Source of the DNA: Zobellia barbeyronii
Lineage (GTDB): Bacteria; Bacteroidota; Bacteroidia; Flavobacteriales; Flavobacteriaceae
Direction: 5' to 3'
Assembly: GCF_018603515.1 (NCBI RefSeq)
Contig: NZ_JACATN010000002.1
Coordinates: forward strand, 434,001 to 498,000
Length of the DNA: 64,000 nucleotides
The translations under genes were made by a program, and so were the position numbers. Below the pieces are notes generated by a model. It did no database searches and was not told the origin of the DNA. It saw only the letters and a program-made list of their open reading frames with translations. Positions 32,003 to 40,682 of the stretch are shown here, one piece after another. Every line of letters begins with the position of its first letter. The first letter of the stretch is position 1.

Positions 32003-32797
32003 TTATTTATAGTTTCTTGCAAAAAATCTTAGTGTATCTCTTACATGTTCACTCCAATAAGACCATTCATGAGCTCCTTTAAACTCCTCATAAACATGAG
32101 GAATGTTATTCTCTTTTAACTGTTTATGCAGCTTCCTGTTGTACTCAATAAGCTGATCTTCACTACCACAGTCAAACCGTAATTTTGGTAGATGCTTTTT
32201 ATTCTTTTCTATAAGACTCCAAACTGAATTCTCCGAAGCAACTTCCTGCTTATAATTATCCAAGGATTCTTCTACAAAAAGATTCATCTGTTCTATATCG
32301 GTAATGGACGAATGTCCGGAAATGGCCTTAAATCTATCACCATATTTCACCCCCAAACGCAAAGCTCCGAAGCCTCCCATGGAAAGTCCGGAAATGAATA
32401 ATTCTGATTTTTTACTTACGGATGTAATATTCTCGATAACAGCATTAGGCACATCATCTACAATCCAACTTTCAAAATCTTTTTGATTATGCGGAAGATA
32501 ACCGGAACCATCTCCCCAAAGTCCGTCTGAAGGCATAGCTATTACCATGGGTGGAATCTCTCCTTTCTCCATCATCTCTAGAGCAGAAATATGCACTCCT
32601 GCCTTCTGAGACCACACCCAAGCACTACCATAAACCCCATGTAACAAAATAACAAGCGGCAAGTCTTCTAGATTTGCCATTGGTGGAACAAATACACAAA
32701 TATCTCCTCTTCCCTTTAGCTTGTCTGTTTTAACCGTTATGAACCTAAGGTTTGCACTCTCGTAGGCCGCATCTGAAATTTCTGTGGTTCTGAACAT
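32003..32797 (-). CDS. Esterase D / S-formylglutathione hydrolase-like alpha/beta hydrolase
   Basis: 264 residues. Oxyanion region VILLHGVYGSAWVW, nucleophile elbow GLSMGG (Ser near residue 140), acid in FDCGSEDQL and His in GAHEWSYW. No signal peptide. The family includes S-formylglutathione hydrolase and CE1-type carbohydrate esterases. It follows the zinc alcohol dehydrogenase by 6 bases in a P450 demethylase operon, so handling of the formyl product of formaldehyde oxidation is the favoured role. A sugar-ester hydrolase is the alternative. Confidence 0.82.
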   Translation of the reverse strand: MFRTTEISDAAYESANLRFITVKTDKLKGRGDICVFVPPMANLEDLPLVILLHGVYGSAWVWSQKAGVHISALEMMEKGEIPPMVIAMPSDGLWGDGSGYLPHNQKDFESWIVDDVPNAVIENITSVSKKSELFISGLSMGGFGALRLGVKYGDRFKAISGHSSITDIEQMNLFVEESLDNYKQEVASENSVWSLIEKNKKHLPKLRFDCGSEDQLIEYNRKLHKQLKENNIPHVYEEFKGAHEWSYWSEHVRDTLRFFARNYK

Positions 32798-32803
32798 GTT
32801 TAT

Positions 32804-33922
32804 TTAATCGAAAACTATTACACCTTTTGCATTTTTACCGGCCAACATATCATCCAACGCCAGTTGCAAATCGTCTAGTTTATATTCTTTGGTTATCATT
32901 TCGTCCAATTTCAAATCCCCTTTTTTATAAAGTCGCACCAGTTTTGGAAAGTCTATTTGAGGTCTACATTTTCCATAAAGCGGATTGATGTAAATTTTAT
33001 CCCATTCAAAAAGACGCATATCTATTGTAATTTCCTCTTCAATACCACTTACCTGAACGGCCGTACCGGCATTACGAATCATCGCTAACGGAGCAGCGCC
33101 TAAAGCAGGAATAGCTGTACATTCAAAAGCATAATCTGCACCTCTACCGCCAAGCATTGTCTTTACCTGTTCAGCAACATTGGCCAAGCCTACATCTGCC
33201 TTATCGGCCAAAATAACATCCGTAGCTCCAAATTGTTTGGCAAGCTCAAGTTTGTTAGGGTTGATATCTACTGCTATTATTTTACCTGCACCTGAAATTT
33301 CACAGGCATTGATTACATTAAGTCCAACTCCACCACAACCTAAAATTACAGCAGAACTACCCGCAGCCAGTTTTGCTGAATTAACAACAGAGCCGTAACC
33401 TGTCATCACGCCACAACTAATAATACTTGCTGCAGAGAAATTCAAATTTTCCTCTTCTATTTTTACCACTGCAGATTCTTTAACCAAAGCATATTCGCTT
33501 AAAGTACCTAGGTTAAAAGAGCGTTCAATAGGTTTTCCTTCCCACTGGCTACCTTCTAAATGCGCATGACCTGGAGTATGACCGTTTCCACCAGCTACTA
33601 CAGGAGAATTGTTTTCACATATATGTTGATTACCTTCTTGACACTGAAAACAGCTTAAACAAGGCGTTGCCCAATTTAAAAGAACTTGATCACCTACTTT
33701 TAAACCTTTTATTTCGGAACCTACTTTTTTAATAATTCCCGCACCTTCATGCCCCATTACAATAGGCTTGCCCCAAGTAAGAGAATCATAATCTGTATGA
33801 CAAAGACCGGCTGCTTTTATTTTTACAAGTAGCTCGTCCGCCTTTGGTTCTGCAACGGTTACGTTAGTAATTATAAAAGTACCATCTCCTTTTGCTACTG
33901 CACTTTTTGATTGAATAGACAT
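32804..33922 (-). CDS. Class III-like zinc alcohol dehydrogenase (probable formaldehyde handling)
   Basis: 372 residues, typical for class I/III alcohol dehydrogenases. Catalytic zinc ligands in CHTDY and MGHEGAG; structural zinc Cys cluster CLSCFQCQEGNQHIC is complete; nucleotide loop ILGCGGVGLN. Demethylation of 6-O-methyl-galactose by P450 releases formaldehyde, and alcohol dehydrogenases clustered with such P450s have been linked to its removal in marine flavobacteria. It sits between the ferredoxin reductase (42 bases) and esterase (6 bases). Whether it needs glutathione or another thiol is not visible. Confidence 0.85.
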   Translation of the reverse strand: MSIQSKSAVAKGDGTFIITNVTVAEPKADELLVKIKAAGLCHTDYDSLTWGKPIVMGHEGAGIIKKVGSEIKGLKVGDQVLLNWATPCLSCFQCQEGNQHICENNSPVVAGGNGHTPGHAHLEGSQWEGKPIERSFNLGTLSEYALVKESAVVKIEEENLNFSAASIISCGVMTGYGSVVNSAKLAAGSSAVILGCGGVGLNVINACEISGAGKIIAVDINPNKLELAKQFGATDVILADKADVGLANVAEQVKTMLGGRGADYAFECTAIPALGAAPLAMIRNAGTAVQVSGIEEEITIDMRLFEWDKIYINPLYGKCRPQIDFPKLVRLYKKGDLKLDEMITKEYKLDDLQLALDDMLAGKNAKGVIVFD

Positions 33923-33964
33923 GTATTATGCTTTTACGTAGTTCTGGACTACTTTTATATTTTG

Positions 33965-35221
33965 TTATTGAGCTATGAGATTTGCCGGTTTGAACTCCGC
34001 CGTTGGGTCACTCAATTTTTTCTTATCAATTTTCTCTCCTCCTTTAATGAATTTTGTACCGTACACATAGGCTTTTGCATTATTTACCGCATCTACGGAT
34101 AAAAGTGTATCACCTTTAAAATACCATACAGAAAAACAGTTTGGCTTATCTGCTTCCTCACGTACAACTACTTCATCGTAACCTTCTGAAAGACCTACCA
34201 TTTGTAATTTTACATCATATTGATCGGACCAAAACCAAGGTATGGCGTTATAACAACATTCTTTACCCGCAATGGCGGCCGCTGCAATTTTAGCCTGGTC
34301 CACGGCATTTTGAACGGATTCTAGCCGGATATGTCGATTGTAATGAATGTTATGGTGAAACGTACAATCACCAATTGCATAAATAGATGGATCACTAGTC
34401 TGTGCCATTTCATTTACCTGTATGCCATTCTCTATGGTCAAACCAGCCTTTTCAGCCAATTCTTTATTTACGTGAATACCCACGCCAACAACAATCATAT
34501 TAGCCTCATAACGGGTTCCGTCTGAGCACACCACCGTGTTCTTATTCTGATTGTTTTCTATGGAAATTACGTTCTTTTCTGTCAGCACCGCAACATCATT
34601 ATCCGAGTGAAGTTTCTGAAAAAAAGCGGACATTTCCGGGGCCGTAACTCTGGCAAGTATGCGCGATTCCCGTTCTAAAACGGTAACAGATGCGCCTAGT
34701 TTTTTTAATGAGGCGGCAGTCTCAAGTCCTATATAGCCCCCGCCAATCACAACTACTTTCAGCGCTTCGTTCTCAACAACCGTCTTTCTAATATTGGCCA
34801 CATCTGCAGCGGATCTAAGCGGAAAAAGATTCTTTGCCGTGTCTAAACCGGGTATGGGCGGCATAATGGGGCGTGCCCCTGTAGCTATCACAAGTTTATC
34901 ATAGTCCAGTGTCGTGCCATCAGCTAAGACTACCTTTTTGTTTTCTCGATCTATAGCATCAACCCAAACTCCTAACTTAAGCTCAATATTCTCCTTTTTA
35001 TAGCTCTCCTCGGACTTAAGCAAGTTTTTCTCAATACCATCCTCACTGGTCAAATAGGCTTTTGACAATGGTGGTCTGTGGTATGGTAGAGTTGGGTCTA
35101 TATCAATTAAGGTAATAGAACCCTGCCAGCCTTCGCGCCTTAGAACGAAAGCAAAGTTCACTCCAGCATGACTAGCACCTATAACCACACAATTTTGATC
35201 GGTATTTTTACTTTCTGACAT
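33965..35221 (-). CDS. FAD-dependent ferredoxin reductase (putidaredoxin reductase-like)
   Basis: 418 residues. Two dinucleotide-binding folds are seen: the FAD motif VVIGASHAGVNFAF near the N-terminus and the NAD motif VVVIGGGYIGLETA in the middle, plus the second FAD motif IYAIGDCTFH. Length and layout match the reductase of class I P450 systems. It passes electrons from NAD(P)H to the ferredoxin encoded 5 bases upstream. The three components form a complete electron chain in one operon. Confidence 0.92.
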   Translation of the reverse strand: MSESKNTDQNCVVIGASHAGVNFAFVLRREGWQGSITLIDIDPTLPYHRPPLSKAYLTSEDGIEKNLLKSEESYKKENIELKLGVWVDAIDRENKKVVLADGTTLDYDKLVIATGARPIMPPIPGLDTAKNLFPLRSAADVANIRKTVVENEALKVVVIGGGYIGLETAASLKKLGASVTVLERESRILARVTAPEMSAFFQKLHSDNDVAVLTEKNVISIENNQNKNTVVCSDGTRYEANMIVVGVGIHVNKELAEKAGLTIENGIQVNEMAQTSDPSIYAIGDCTFHHNIHYNRHIRLESVQNAVDQAKIAAAAIAGKECCYNAIPWFWSDQYDVKLQMVGLSEGYDEVVVREEADKPNCFSVWYFKGDTLLSVDAVNNAKAYVYGTKFIKGGEKIDKKKLSDPTAEFKPANLIAQ

Positions 35222-35226
35222 TTCTT

Positions 35227-35535
35227 TTATTTGGCTACTTTCAACACTACACCATCAATAGCATCAGTGATATCTATTTGACAACAAAGTCTACTGTATT
35301 CATCTGCATTATCATCAAGCTCAAGCATATCGGTCTCAATTTCGCTAGCACTTCCCGTTTTCTCCATATCCTCTGGAGCTACATGTACATGACAGGTAGC
35401 ACAAGAACAAACTCCTCCACAATCGCCATCTATTCCGGGTATTCCATTATCAACGGCAAGAGCCATTACAGAACCGGATGTTCCTTCTAAGGTTATTGTT
35501 TCTTCGTCACTGGTTATAAATGTGATTTTTGCCAT
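35227..35535 (-). CDS. Adrenodoxin-type 2Fe-2S ferredoxin
   Basis: 102 residues. Cluster ligands follow C-x5-C-x2-C in GDCGGVCSCATCHVHV, with the fourth in SRLCCQI. This is the vertebrate/putidaredoxin type that serves P450 enzymes. It is encoded between the P450 and the reductase with 5-base gaps on both sides, so all three are surely co-expressed. Confidence 0.93.
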   Translation of the reverse strand: MAKITFITSDEETITLEGTSGSVMALAVDNGIPGIDGDCGGVCSCATCHVHVAPEDMEKTGSASEIETDMLELDDNADEYSRLCCQIDITDAIDGVVLKVAK

Positions 35536-35540
35536 GGATT

Positions 35541-36704
35541 TTATTTTGTTAAAGGGTTGAATTTCATATTAATACTGTGGAAGCCCACTTTACGTTTAAA
35601 ATGATGCAGGTCTTCTATATTCTCCTTGCAATCAAATATTTCAAACGAACCTACTTTCTCTGCCAATGTCTGAAGTAATATTTTCATTATCTGACGGGCA
35701 TGAGTAGCTCCCAAACAATTATGGTGACTAAAACCAAAACCTACATGCGGATTAATTTTACGGTCCATAACTATTTCATTAGGGTTCTCAAAAACCTTGG
35801 CGTCTCTATTGGCAGACGCCCAACATAAGGAAACTCTAGTATCTGCTTTTGCCGCATGTTCGCACACAAAAGTATCTTCGGTAACCACACGCCCCATTTG
35901 AGTAAGTGGTGAAAAATAACGAATCATTTCCTCTACGGTCTTACCTGTAATTTCAGGTTCTTTACGCAAACGCTCCAATGATTCCGGGTGTTCCGCCAAA
36001 TACGCAATGGCATTGGTAACGGCATTTATGACCGTATCTCTACCTCCTGCAAAAGTTAATACCATTACCCCCTTAACCTCTTCTTTAGTCAATTTTCGAC
36101 CTTCAAATTCAGAATCAAGAAGTATAGAATACATATCACCCGTAGGGTTCTTACTAGCACGTTCTATTTCTGCGTCTATATAATTGTAAAGGATATTCGC
36201 CTTATCTCCATCTAACGCTTCGCCTTCACTTCTAAAAACATGGGTTCCCCAAGAAATCCATGTTTCCGACTCCGAAAAAGGTGTGTTTAAAAGTAAAGTC
36301 AATGCTCTGGACTGCAATTTCAATGCAAAATCGGTTACTACTTCAACAGAATCTTCTTGAAGCACTTCATCAACTATATTTGCTATTTGCTCCGCTAATT
36401 TCTCTTGGTACTCAGGTTGCAAAGGTCTTTTGAACCAAGGTTCTACCAACGCTCTATAAATGCCATGAACCGGTGGATCTACCTCAAAAGGTATTTGACG
36501 CGTTTCACGAATGTTTACCTCCGAAGGAATTACAATCCGCCCTGGCGTAGCACCAGACTGAAATGTTTTGTAATTATGAGCGCTTTTACGAACGTCCTTA
36601 TGGCGTAAAAGCATAGTTACAGGATCGTCCTGGTCGTCCATTTCACCATAACCTTTTGATTCTCTTGTATTTTCAAACGGATCTGGAAACTCACTTTTTT
36701 TCAT
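35541..36704 (-). CDS. Cytochrome P450, probable 6-O-methyl-D-galactose O-demethylase
   Basis: 387 residues, soluble bacterial type. I-helix motif GGRDT (220-224), K-helix E259-x-x-R262, and heme loop FGFSHHNCLG with Cys ligand C330. The loop has Ser326 where the FxxGxxxCxG consensus has Gly. P450s of family CYP236A with their ferredoxin and reductase demethylate 6-O-methyl-D-galactose from porphyran in Zobellia and Formosa; the same three-gene order here strongly suggests the same job. It is the first gene of the operon, divergent from an AraC gene. Assignment to CYP236 itself is inferred from context. Confidence 0.87.
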   Translation of the reverse strand: MKKSEFPDPFENTRESKGYGEMDDQDDPVTMLLRHKDVRKSAHNYKTFQSGATPGRIVIPSEVNIRETRQIPFEVDPPVHGIYRALVEPWFKRPLQPEYQEKLAEQIANIVDEVLQEDSVEVVTDFALKLQSRALTLLLNTPFSESETWISWGTHVFRSEGEALDGDKANILYNYIDAEIERASKNPTGDMYSILLDSEFEGRKLTKEEVKGVMVLTFAGGRDTVINAVTNAIAYLAEHPESLERLRKEPEITGKTVEEMIRYFSPLTQMGRVVTEDTFVCEHAAKADTRVSLCWASANRDAKVFENPNEIVMDRKINPHVGFGFSHHNCLGATHARQIMKILLQTLAEKVGSFEIFDCKENIEDLHHFKRKVGFHSINMKFNPLTK

Positions 36705-36889
36705 ATTGGCGGTATTAACTTTTATAGTTCACTTTCTGCGGAAACACAAAAATGATTATTCTGCGGGCGCTTTCAGTTGCCTTTTTTAGCAAATAAGTAC
36801 CCTATTCTGTACCTTAGTATTAATTTTTACGTATTTTCAAACAAAATAAACAATAGTCAAAGTATCTTACTCCTCAATTTTCATATAGA
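36705..36889. promoter_or_regulatory. Divergent promoter region between the P450 operon and an AraC regulator
   Basis: 185 AT-rich bases between two divergent starts. It must hold promoters for both, but I could not place a convincing TAnnTTTG box. The layout suggests that the AraC protein acts on the P450 operon. Confidence 0.5.
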
Positions 36890-37729
36890 ATGGAACCTGT
36901 ATTAGAGCCCATACATTTAGATGAAAAACGCACGATTACAAGTTTTTTTCATTCTAAAAAAGACTTTGAAACTCCGTGGCATTTTCATCCGCAACATGAA
37001 CTTACCTATATTGAAGAAAGTGTGGGTACTAAATTTGTTGGCGACTATGTTGGTCCTTACCAACCGGGAGAATTGGTTTTATTACGTTCTAACCTTCCCC
37101 ATTGTTGGAAAAACAATACACAACAAAGAGGACTATCCAAATCCATTGTCATACAATGGAATTTAGGTGTATTCCCAAAAGTTCCGGAATTAGCCTCTTT
37201 ATTTCAAATGCTAAGAACTTCTTCTAAAGGATTATTGTTTAATAAAAAGGAAACGGCTTCTCTTATACCCCGATTAAAGAAATGCCCAGAATTAGAAGCT
37301 CATGACCTATATATAGAACTGCTCACCATTTTGGTAAAGTTGTCTAGTTGTAGCTACAAAACATTATCAAGCGCCAGCTTTGTAGAAGATTTACCTTCTG
37401 AATATGGTAGTCGTATGGCGCAGATTCATGATTTTGTAGGCTTAAACTATAACCGTAAAATTTATTTAAAAGAACTAGCAGATCTCGTGAACATGTCCGA
37501 GCAGTCTTTTTCTAGGTTTTTTACTAAAATGATGGGGCGTCCTTTCTTTACTTTTTTAAACGAGTACCGTATTAATATTTCCGCCAGAATGCTTCTGGAC
37601 ACTCATGATTCTGTCTCCCATATTGCTTTTGCTTGTGGTTACGAAACACTCCCTTTCTTCCATAGACAATTTAAAAAATTCATGGGCTCCTCTCCCCTTG
37701 CTTACCAAAGAAAATATGCAAAGGCCTAA
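36890..37729 (+). CDS. AraC-family regulator with cupin sensor domain
   Basis: 279 residues. N-terminal cupin barrel (PWHFHPQHELTYIEESVGTKFVGDY is its core, read in two halves) followed by a C-terminal double helix-turn-helix (LKELADLVNMSEQSFSRFF and SHIAFACGYETLPFFHRQFK). Such regulators bind a sugar directly in the cupin. It lies between the divergent P450 operon and the co-directional GH29/L-galactose genes, so it could control either or both. Confidence 0.88.
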   Translation: MEPVLEPIHLDEKRTITSFFHSKKDFETPWHFHPQHELTYIEESVGTKFVGDYVGPYQPGELVLLRSNLPHCWKNNTQQRGLSKSIVIQWNLGVFPKVPELASLFQMLRTSSKGLLFNKKETASLIPRLKKCPELEAHDLYIELLTILVKLSSCSYKTLSSASFVEDLPSEYGSRMAQIHDFVGLNYNRKIYLKELADLVNMSEQSFSRFFTKMMGRPFFTFLNEYRINISARMLLDTHDSVSHIAFACGYETLPFFHRQFKKFMGSSPLAYQRKYAKA

Positions 37730-37899
37730 AAAACTGCATGTTACCAACCCCTCAAAAACACTACAAATCAAATAAATAACCATTTGTGGTACTTATTTGA
37801 ACAATTCGCTCTTTCGTTTGCTCTATTAAATTGCAATTTAGCAGCTCATTAACAATGCTATTTTCGGGCATCACTAACCAACCCTTTTAAATACTTTCA

Positions 37900-39441
37900 A
37901 TGAATAAAATATTCACACTTTTATTGACCGGTGTAGTTCTTACTTCATGTGGATCAAAAACGGATAAAAAGAAAGAAGAGCCAGCTGCACAAAAAACTGC
38001 GGCTACATACGAAGCTAATTGGGAATCTATAAAAGAACATTATAAAGACCCTGAATGGTTTAATGATAGCAAATTTGGTATTTTCATTCACTGGGGTGCC
38101 TATGCAGTACCAGCGTATGGTTCTGAATGGTATCCAAGACAAATGTATATGGATACAGCTACTTTTAGTGCTCAGTTAAAACTGGGTCAAAAAGGACCTA
38201 ACGCCACATATCTTCATCATAAGGAAACATACGGAGGTCAAAAGACTTTTGGATATAAAGACTTTATACCAATGTTCAAAGCAGAAAAATTCGATGCTAA
38301 AGAATGGATTGATATTTTTAAGAAATCAGGAGCTAAATATGTAATTCCTGTAGCGGACCACCATGATGGTTTTGCTATGTATAAATCCAACACAACTAGA
38401 TGGAATTCAGTAGACATGGGTCCAAAGCGTGATGTTTTGGGTGAGCTTTTTAAAGAAGGTCGTGAGCAAGGCATGATAATGGGAGCTTCTTCCCACTACG
38501 CCTTCAACTGGTCTTTCTATAATAAAAAAGATAAATTTGATACGACAGACCCTGAGTTTGCCGATTTGTATTCCGCTAAAGGAAAAGACCTTACGGAGCC
38601 TGTATCCGAAGAGTTCAAAAAATTATGGTGGGACAGAACAACAGATCTTATAGATAACTATCAGCCAGATATTCTTTGGTTTGACTTCTATCTTGATATT
38701 CCAGACTATAAAGAATACCGTCCTAAAATTGCAGCATATTACTATAACAAAGGTCTTGAGTGGGGCAAAGAAGTAGTGATTAATGATAAGAATTTTGACC
38801 ACGAGGCCTTTCCTGAAGGTTCTGTAATCTACGATTTGGAGCGAGGTAAGCTACCAGGTATTAGAAAACTGCCATGGCAAACGGACACCTCTATTGGAAA
38901 GAACTCTTGGTGTTACGTAACCAACTGGGAATCGCGCACAGCAAATAGCCTTGTAGACGATTTGGTTGATATTGTTTCTAAAAATGGAAACCTATTACTT
39001 AATGTAGGTCCAAAAGCAGATGGTACCATCCCAGAAGATCAAAAAGAAATATTATTCCAAATTGGAGACTGGTTAAATGTAAATGGCGAAGCTATTTATG
39101 ATACGGAATACTGGAGCACTTTTGGCGAAGGTCCTACCGAGGTTAAAAAAGGTCACCATAGTGAGGGACAGAATAAAGGTTTCACCGGTCAAGATATTCG
39201 TTTCACCAAAAAAGGAGATAAGCTTTATGCTATTATGATGGAGTGGCCAGAAGGCAACAAAGTAGATATCAAATCATTGGGTAAAGCTAGTAAATACGGT
39301 AAAGACCTAAATATCAAAAATGTAAGATTACTAGGAAGTGATGCTAAAATCTCCTTTGATGTGAAAGACGATGCGCTTTCAATTTCTAATCTAGGAAGCA
39401 AAACTGGAAATTTTGCTCACGTGCTTGAAATATCATTATAG
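37900..39441 (+). CDS. GH29 alpha-L-fucosidase family lipoprotein, candidate exo-alpha-L-galactosidase
   Basis: 513 residues with lipoprotein signal (MNKIFTLLLTGVVLTSC, Cys17). GH29 hallmarks: KFGIFIHWGAYAVPAYGSEW (59-78), the HHDGF motif at 154-158, and nucleophile D262 in ILWFDFYL. A C-terminal beta-sandwich follows (LYAIMMEWPEGN onward). L-galactose is 6-hydroxy-L-fucose, and some GH29 enzymes remove L-galactose. Directly upstream of an L-galactose-type catabolic operon and near an S1_11-like sulfatase, L-galactose release from porphyran is the best guess. True fucosidase activity cannot be excluded. A terminator separates it from the next gene. Confidence 0.87.
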   Translation: MNKIFTLLLTGVVLTSCGSKTDKKKEEPAAQKTAATYEANWESIKEHYKDPEWFNDSKFGIFIHWGAYAVPAYGSEWYPRQMYMDTATFSAQLKLGQKGPNATYLHHKETYGGQKTFGYKDFIPMFKAEKFDAKEWIDIFKKSGAKYVIPVADHHDGFAMYKSNTTRWNSVDMGPKRDVLGELFKEGREQGMIMGASSHYAFNWSFYNKKDKFDTTDPEFADLYSAKGKDLTEPVSEEFKKLWWDRTTDLIDNYQPDILWFDFYLDIPDYKEYRPKIAAYYYNKGLEWGKEVVINDKNFDHEAFPEGSVIYDLERGKLPGIRKLPWQTDTSIGKNSWCYVTNWESRTANSLVDDLVDIVSKNGNLLLNVGPKADGTIPEDQKEILFQIGDWLNVNGEAIYDTEYWSTFGEGPTEVKKGHHSEGQNKGFTGQDIRFTKKGDKLYAIMMEWPEGNKVDIKSLGKASKYGKDLNIKNVRLLGSDAKISFDVKDDALSISNLGSKTGNFAHVLEISL

Positions 39442-39484
39442 CACCTTAATAAAGAAGTTAGTTGAGTTAGTTTTTTTAATTTAG

Positions 39485-39512
39485 GAGCGCACCTTAAAAG
39501 TGCGCTCTTTTT
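39485..39512 (+). terminator. Rho-independent terminator after GH29
   Basis: Perfect 8-base stem GAGCGCAC / GTGCGCTC with loop CTTAAAA, followed by TTTTT. It separates GH29 from the L-galactonate operon, which therefore needs its own promoter in 39513-39614. Confidence 0.85.
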
Positions 39513-39614
39513 CAGTACTACACAAAATGAATAGGTGATAATTTGTTAAGCGGGATAGTACTTAAAAGAAATAACTCGTTTTAATATAAATGTGATCAAA
39601 AAAATAAATTACAC

Positions 39615-40631
39615 ATGAAATATATTGTATGCGAGAAGCCGGGAGAGTTCATTCTTAAAGAGAAAGAAGAACCTACAAGAAAATCCGGAGAAGCTATATT
39701 AAAAGTAAAAAAGGTAGGTATTTGCGGAACGGACTTACACGCGTATGCAGGTAACCAAGCATTTTTTACCTACCCCAGAATTCTTGGTCACGAACTGGCT
39801 ACCCAAGTAGTTGAAATAGACGAGAATCCTCAAGGTATTAAAGCAGGAGACAATGTTGTAGTTATGCCTTATGTAAGCTGCGGCACTTGTATTGCTTGTA
39901 GAAACGGGAAAACAAATTGTTGTACGAATATCAAAGTTTTAGGTGTTCATACAGATGGTGGAATGCAGGAAAAAATAACTGTTCCTACCAATTTACTTAT
40001 CCCTGCGCAACAGTTAACAGATGACCAAATGGCTGTTGTTGAGCCATTGGCTATTGGTGCGCATGCTATTCGTCGTGCCAATGTTCAACCTGGGGAAACC
40101 ATTGTTGTTGTTGGTTGTGGACCCATTGGTATTGGCATCATGAAGTTGGCGCAAATTGCCGGAGCAAAAGTAATTGCAATAGATATGAACCAGCAGCGTT
40201 TGGATTATGCTAAAAATGACATAGGTGTTGACTATGTTGTTCTAGGAGGAAAAGATGCCGTAGACCAAGTGTCTGAAATTACTAATGGTGATTTAGCTAC
40301 TGCGGTTTTTGATGCAACAGGTCATAAAGGAGCTCTTGAAGCAGGTCCTGATTATATGTCACATGGCGGAAGATACGTTTTGGTTGGCCTTTCTAAAGGC
40401 GAATTGGTATTTACCCATCCAAAAATCCATGCTAAGGAAACAACTATTATGTGCAGTAGAAATGCGACCTTAGAGGATTTTGAACATGTAATTTCTGTTT
40501 TAGAGAAAGGCGGTTTTCCAATTGATTCTTTCATCACCCACAATGTTCCTTATACTGAAATGATAGCCAATTTTGATGGTTGGTTAGACCCGGCAAACGG
40601 AGTTATTAAGGCTACTGTTGATTTTGAGTAA
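39615..40631 (+). CDS. Zinc dehydrogenase, probable L-galactonate 5-dehydrogenase (LgoD-like)
   Basis: 338 residues. Catalytic zinc ligands in GICGTDLHAY and LGHELAT; the structural zinc cluster CGTCIACRNGKTNCC is complete; nucleotide loop VVGCGPIGIG. It resembles E. coli YjjN/LgoD, which oxidises L-galactonate to D-tagaturonate. The next two genes encode altronate dehydratase and tagaturonate reductase, exactly the downstream steps, so the assignment is well supported by context. L-fuconate or another acid is the alternative. Confidence 0.83.
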   Translation: MKYIVCEKPGEFILKEKEEPTRKSGEAILKVKKVGICGTDLHAYAGNQAFFTYPRILGHELATQVVEIDENPQGIKAGDNVVVMPYVSCGTCIACRNGKTNCCTNIKVLGVHTDGGMQEKITVPTNLLIPAQQLTDDQMAVVEPLAIGAHAIRRANVQPGETIVVVGCGPIGIGIMKLAQIAGAKVIAIDMNQQRLDYAKNDIGVDYVVLGGKDAVDQVSEITNGDLATAVFDATGHKGALEAGPDYMSHGGRYVLVGLSKGELVFTHPKIHAKETTIMCSRNATLEDFEHVISVLEKGGFPIDSFITHNVPYTEMIANFDGWLDPANGVIKATVDFE

Positions 40632-40682
40632 ACCAACGTTCATCAACCATACAATTAAGCACAGACAAAAGTAAAGAACACT

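Noticed and set aside
37330-37345. TTGTCTAG copy of the susC upstream box
   Set aside because: It is inside the AraC coding sequence; a single 8-base match there is expected by chance.
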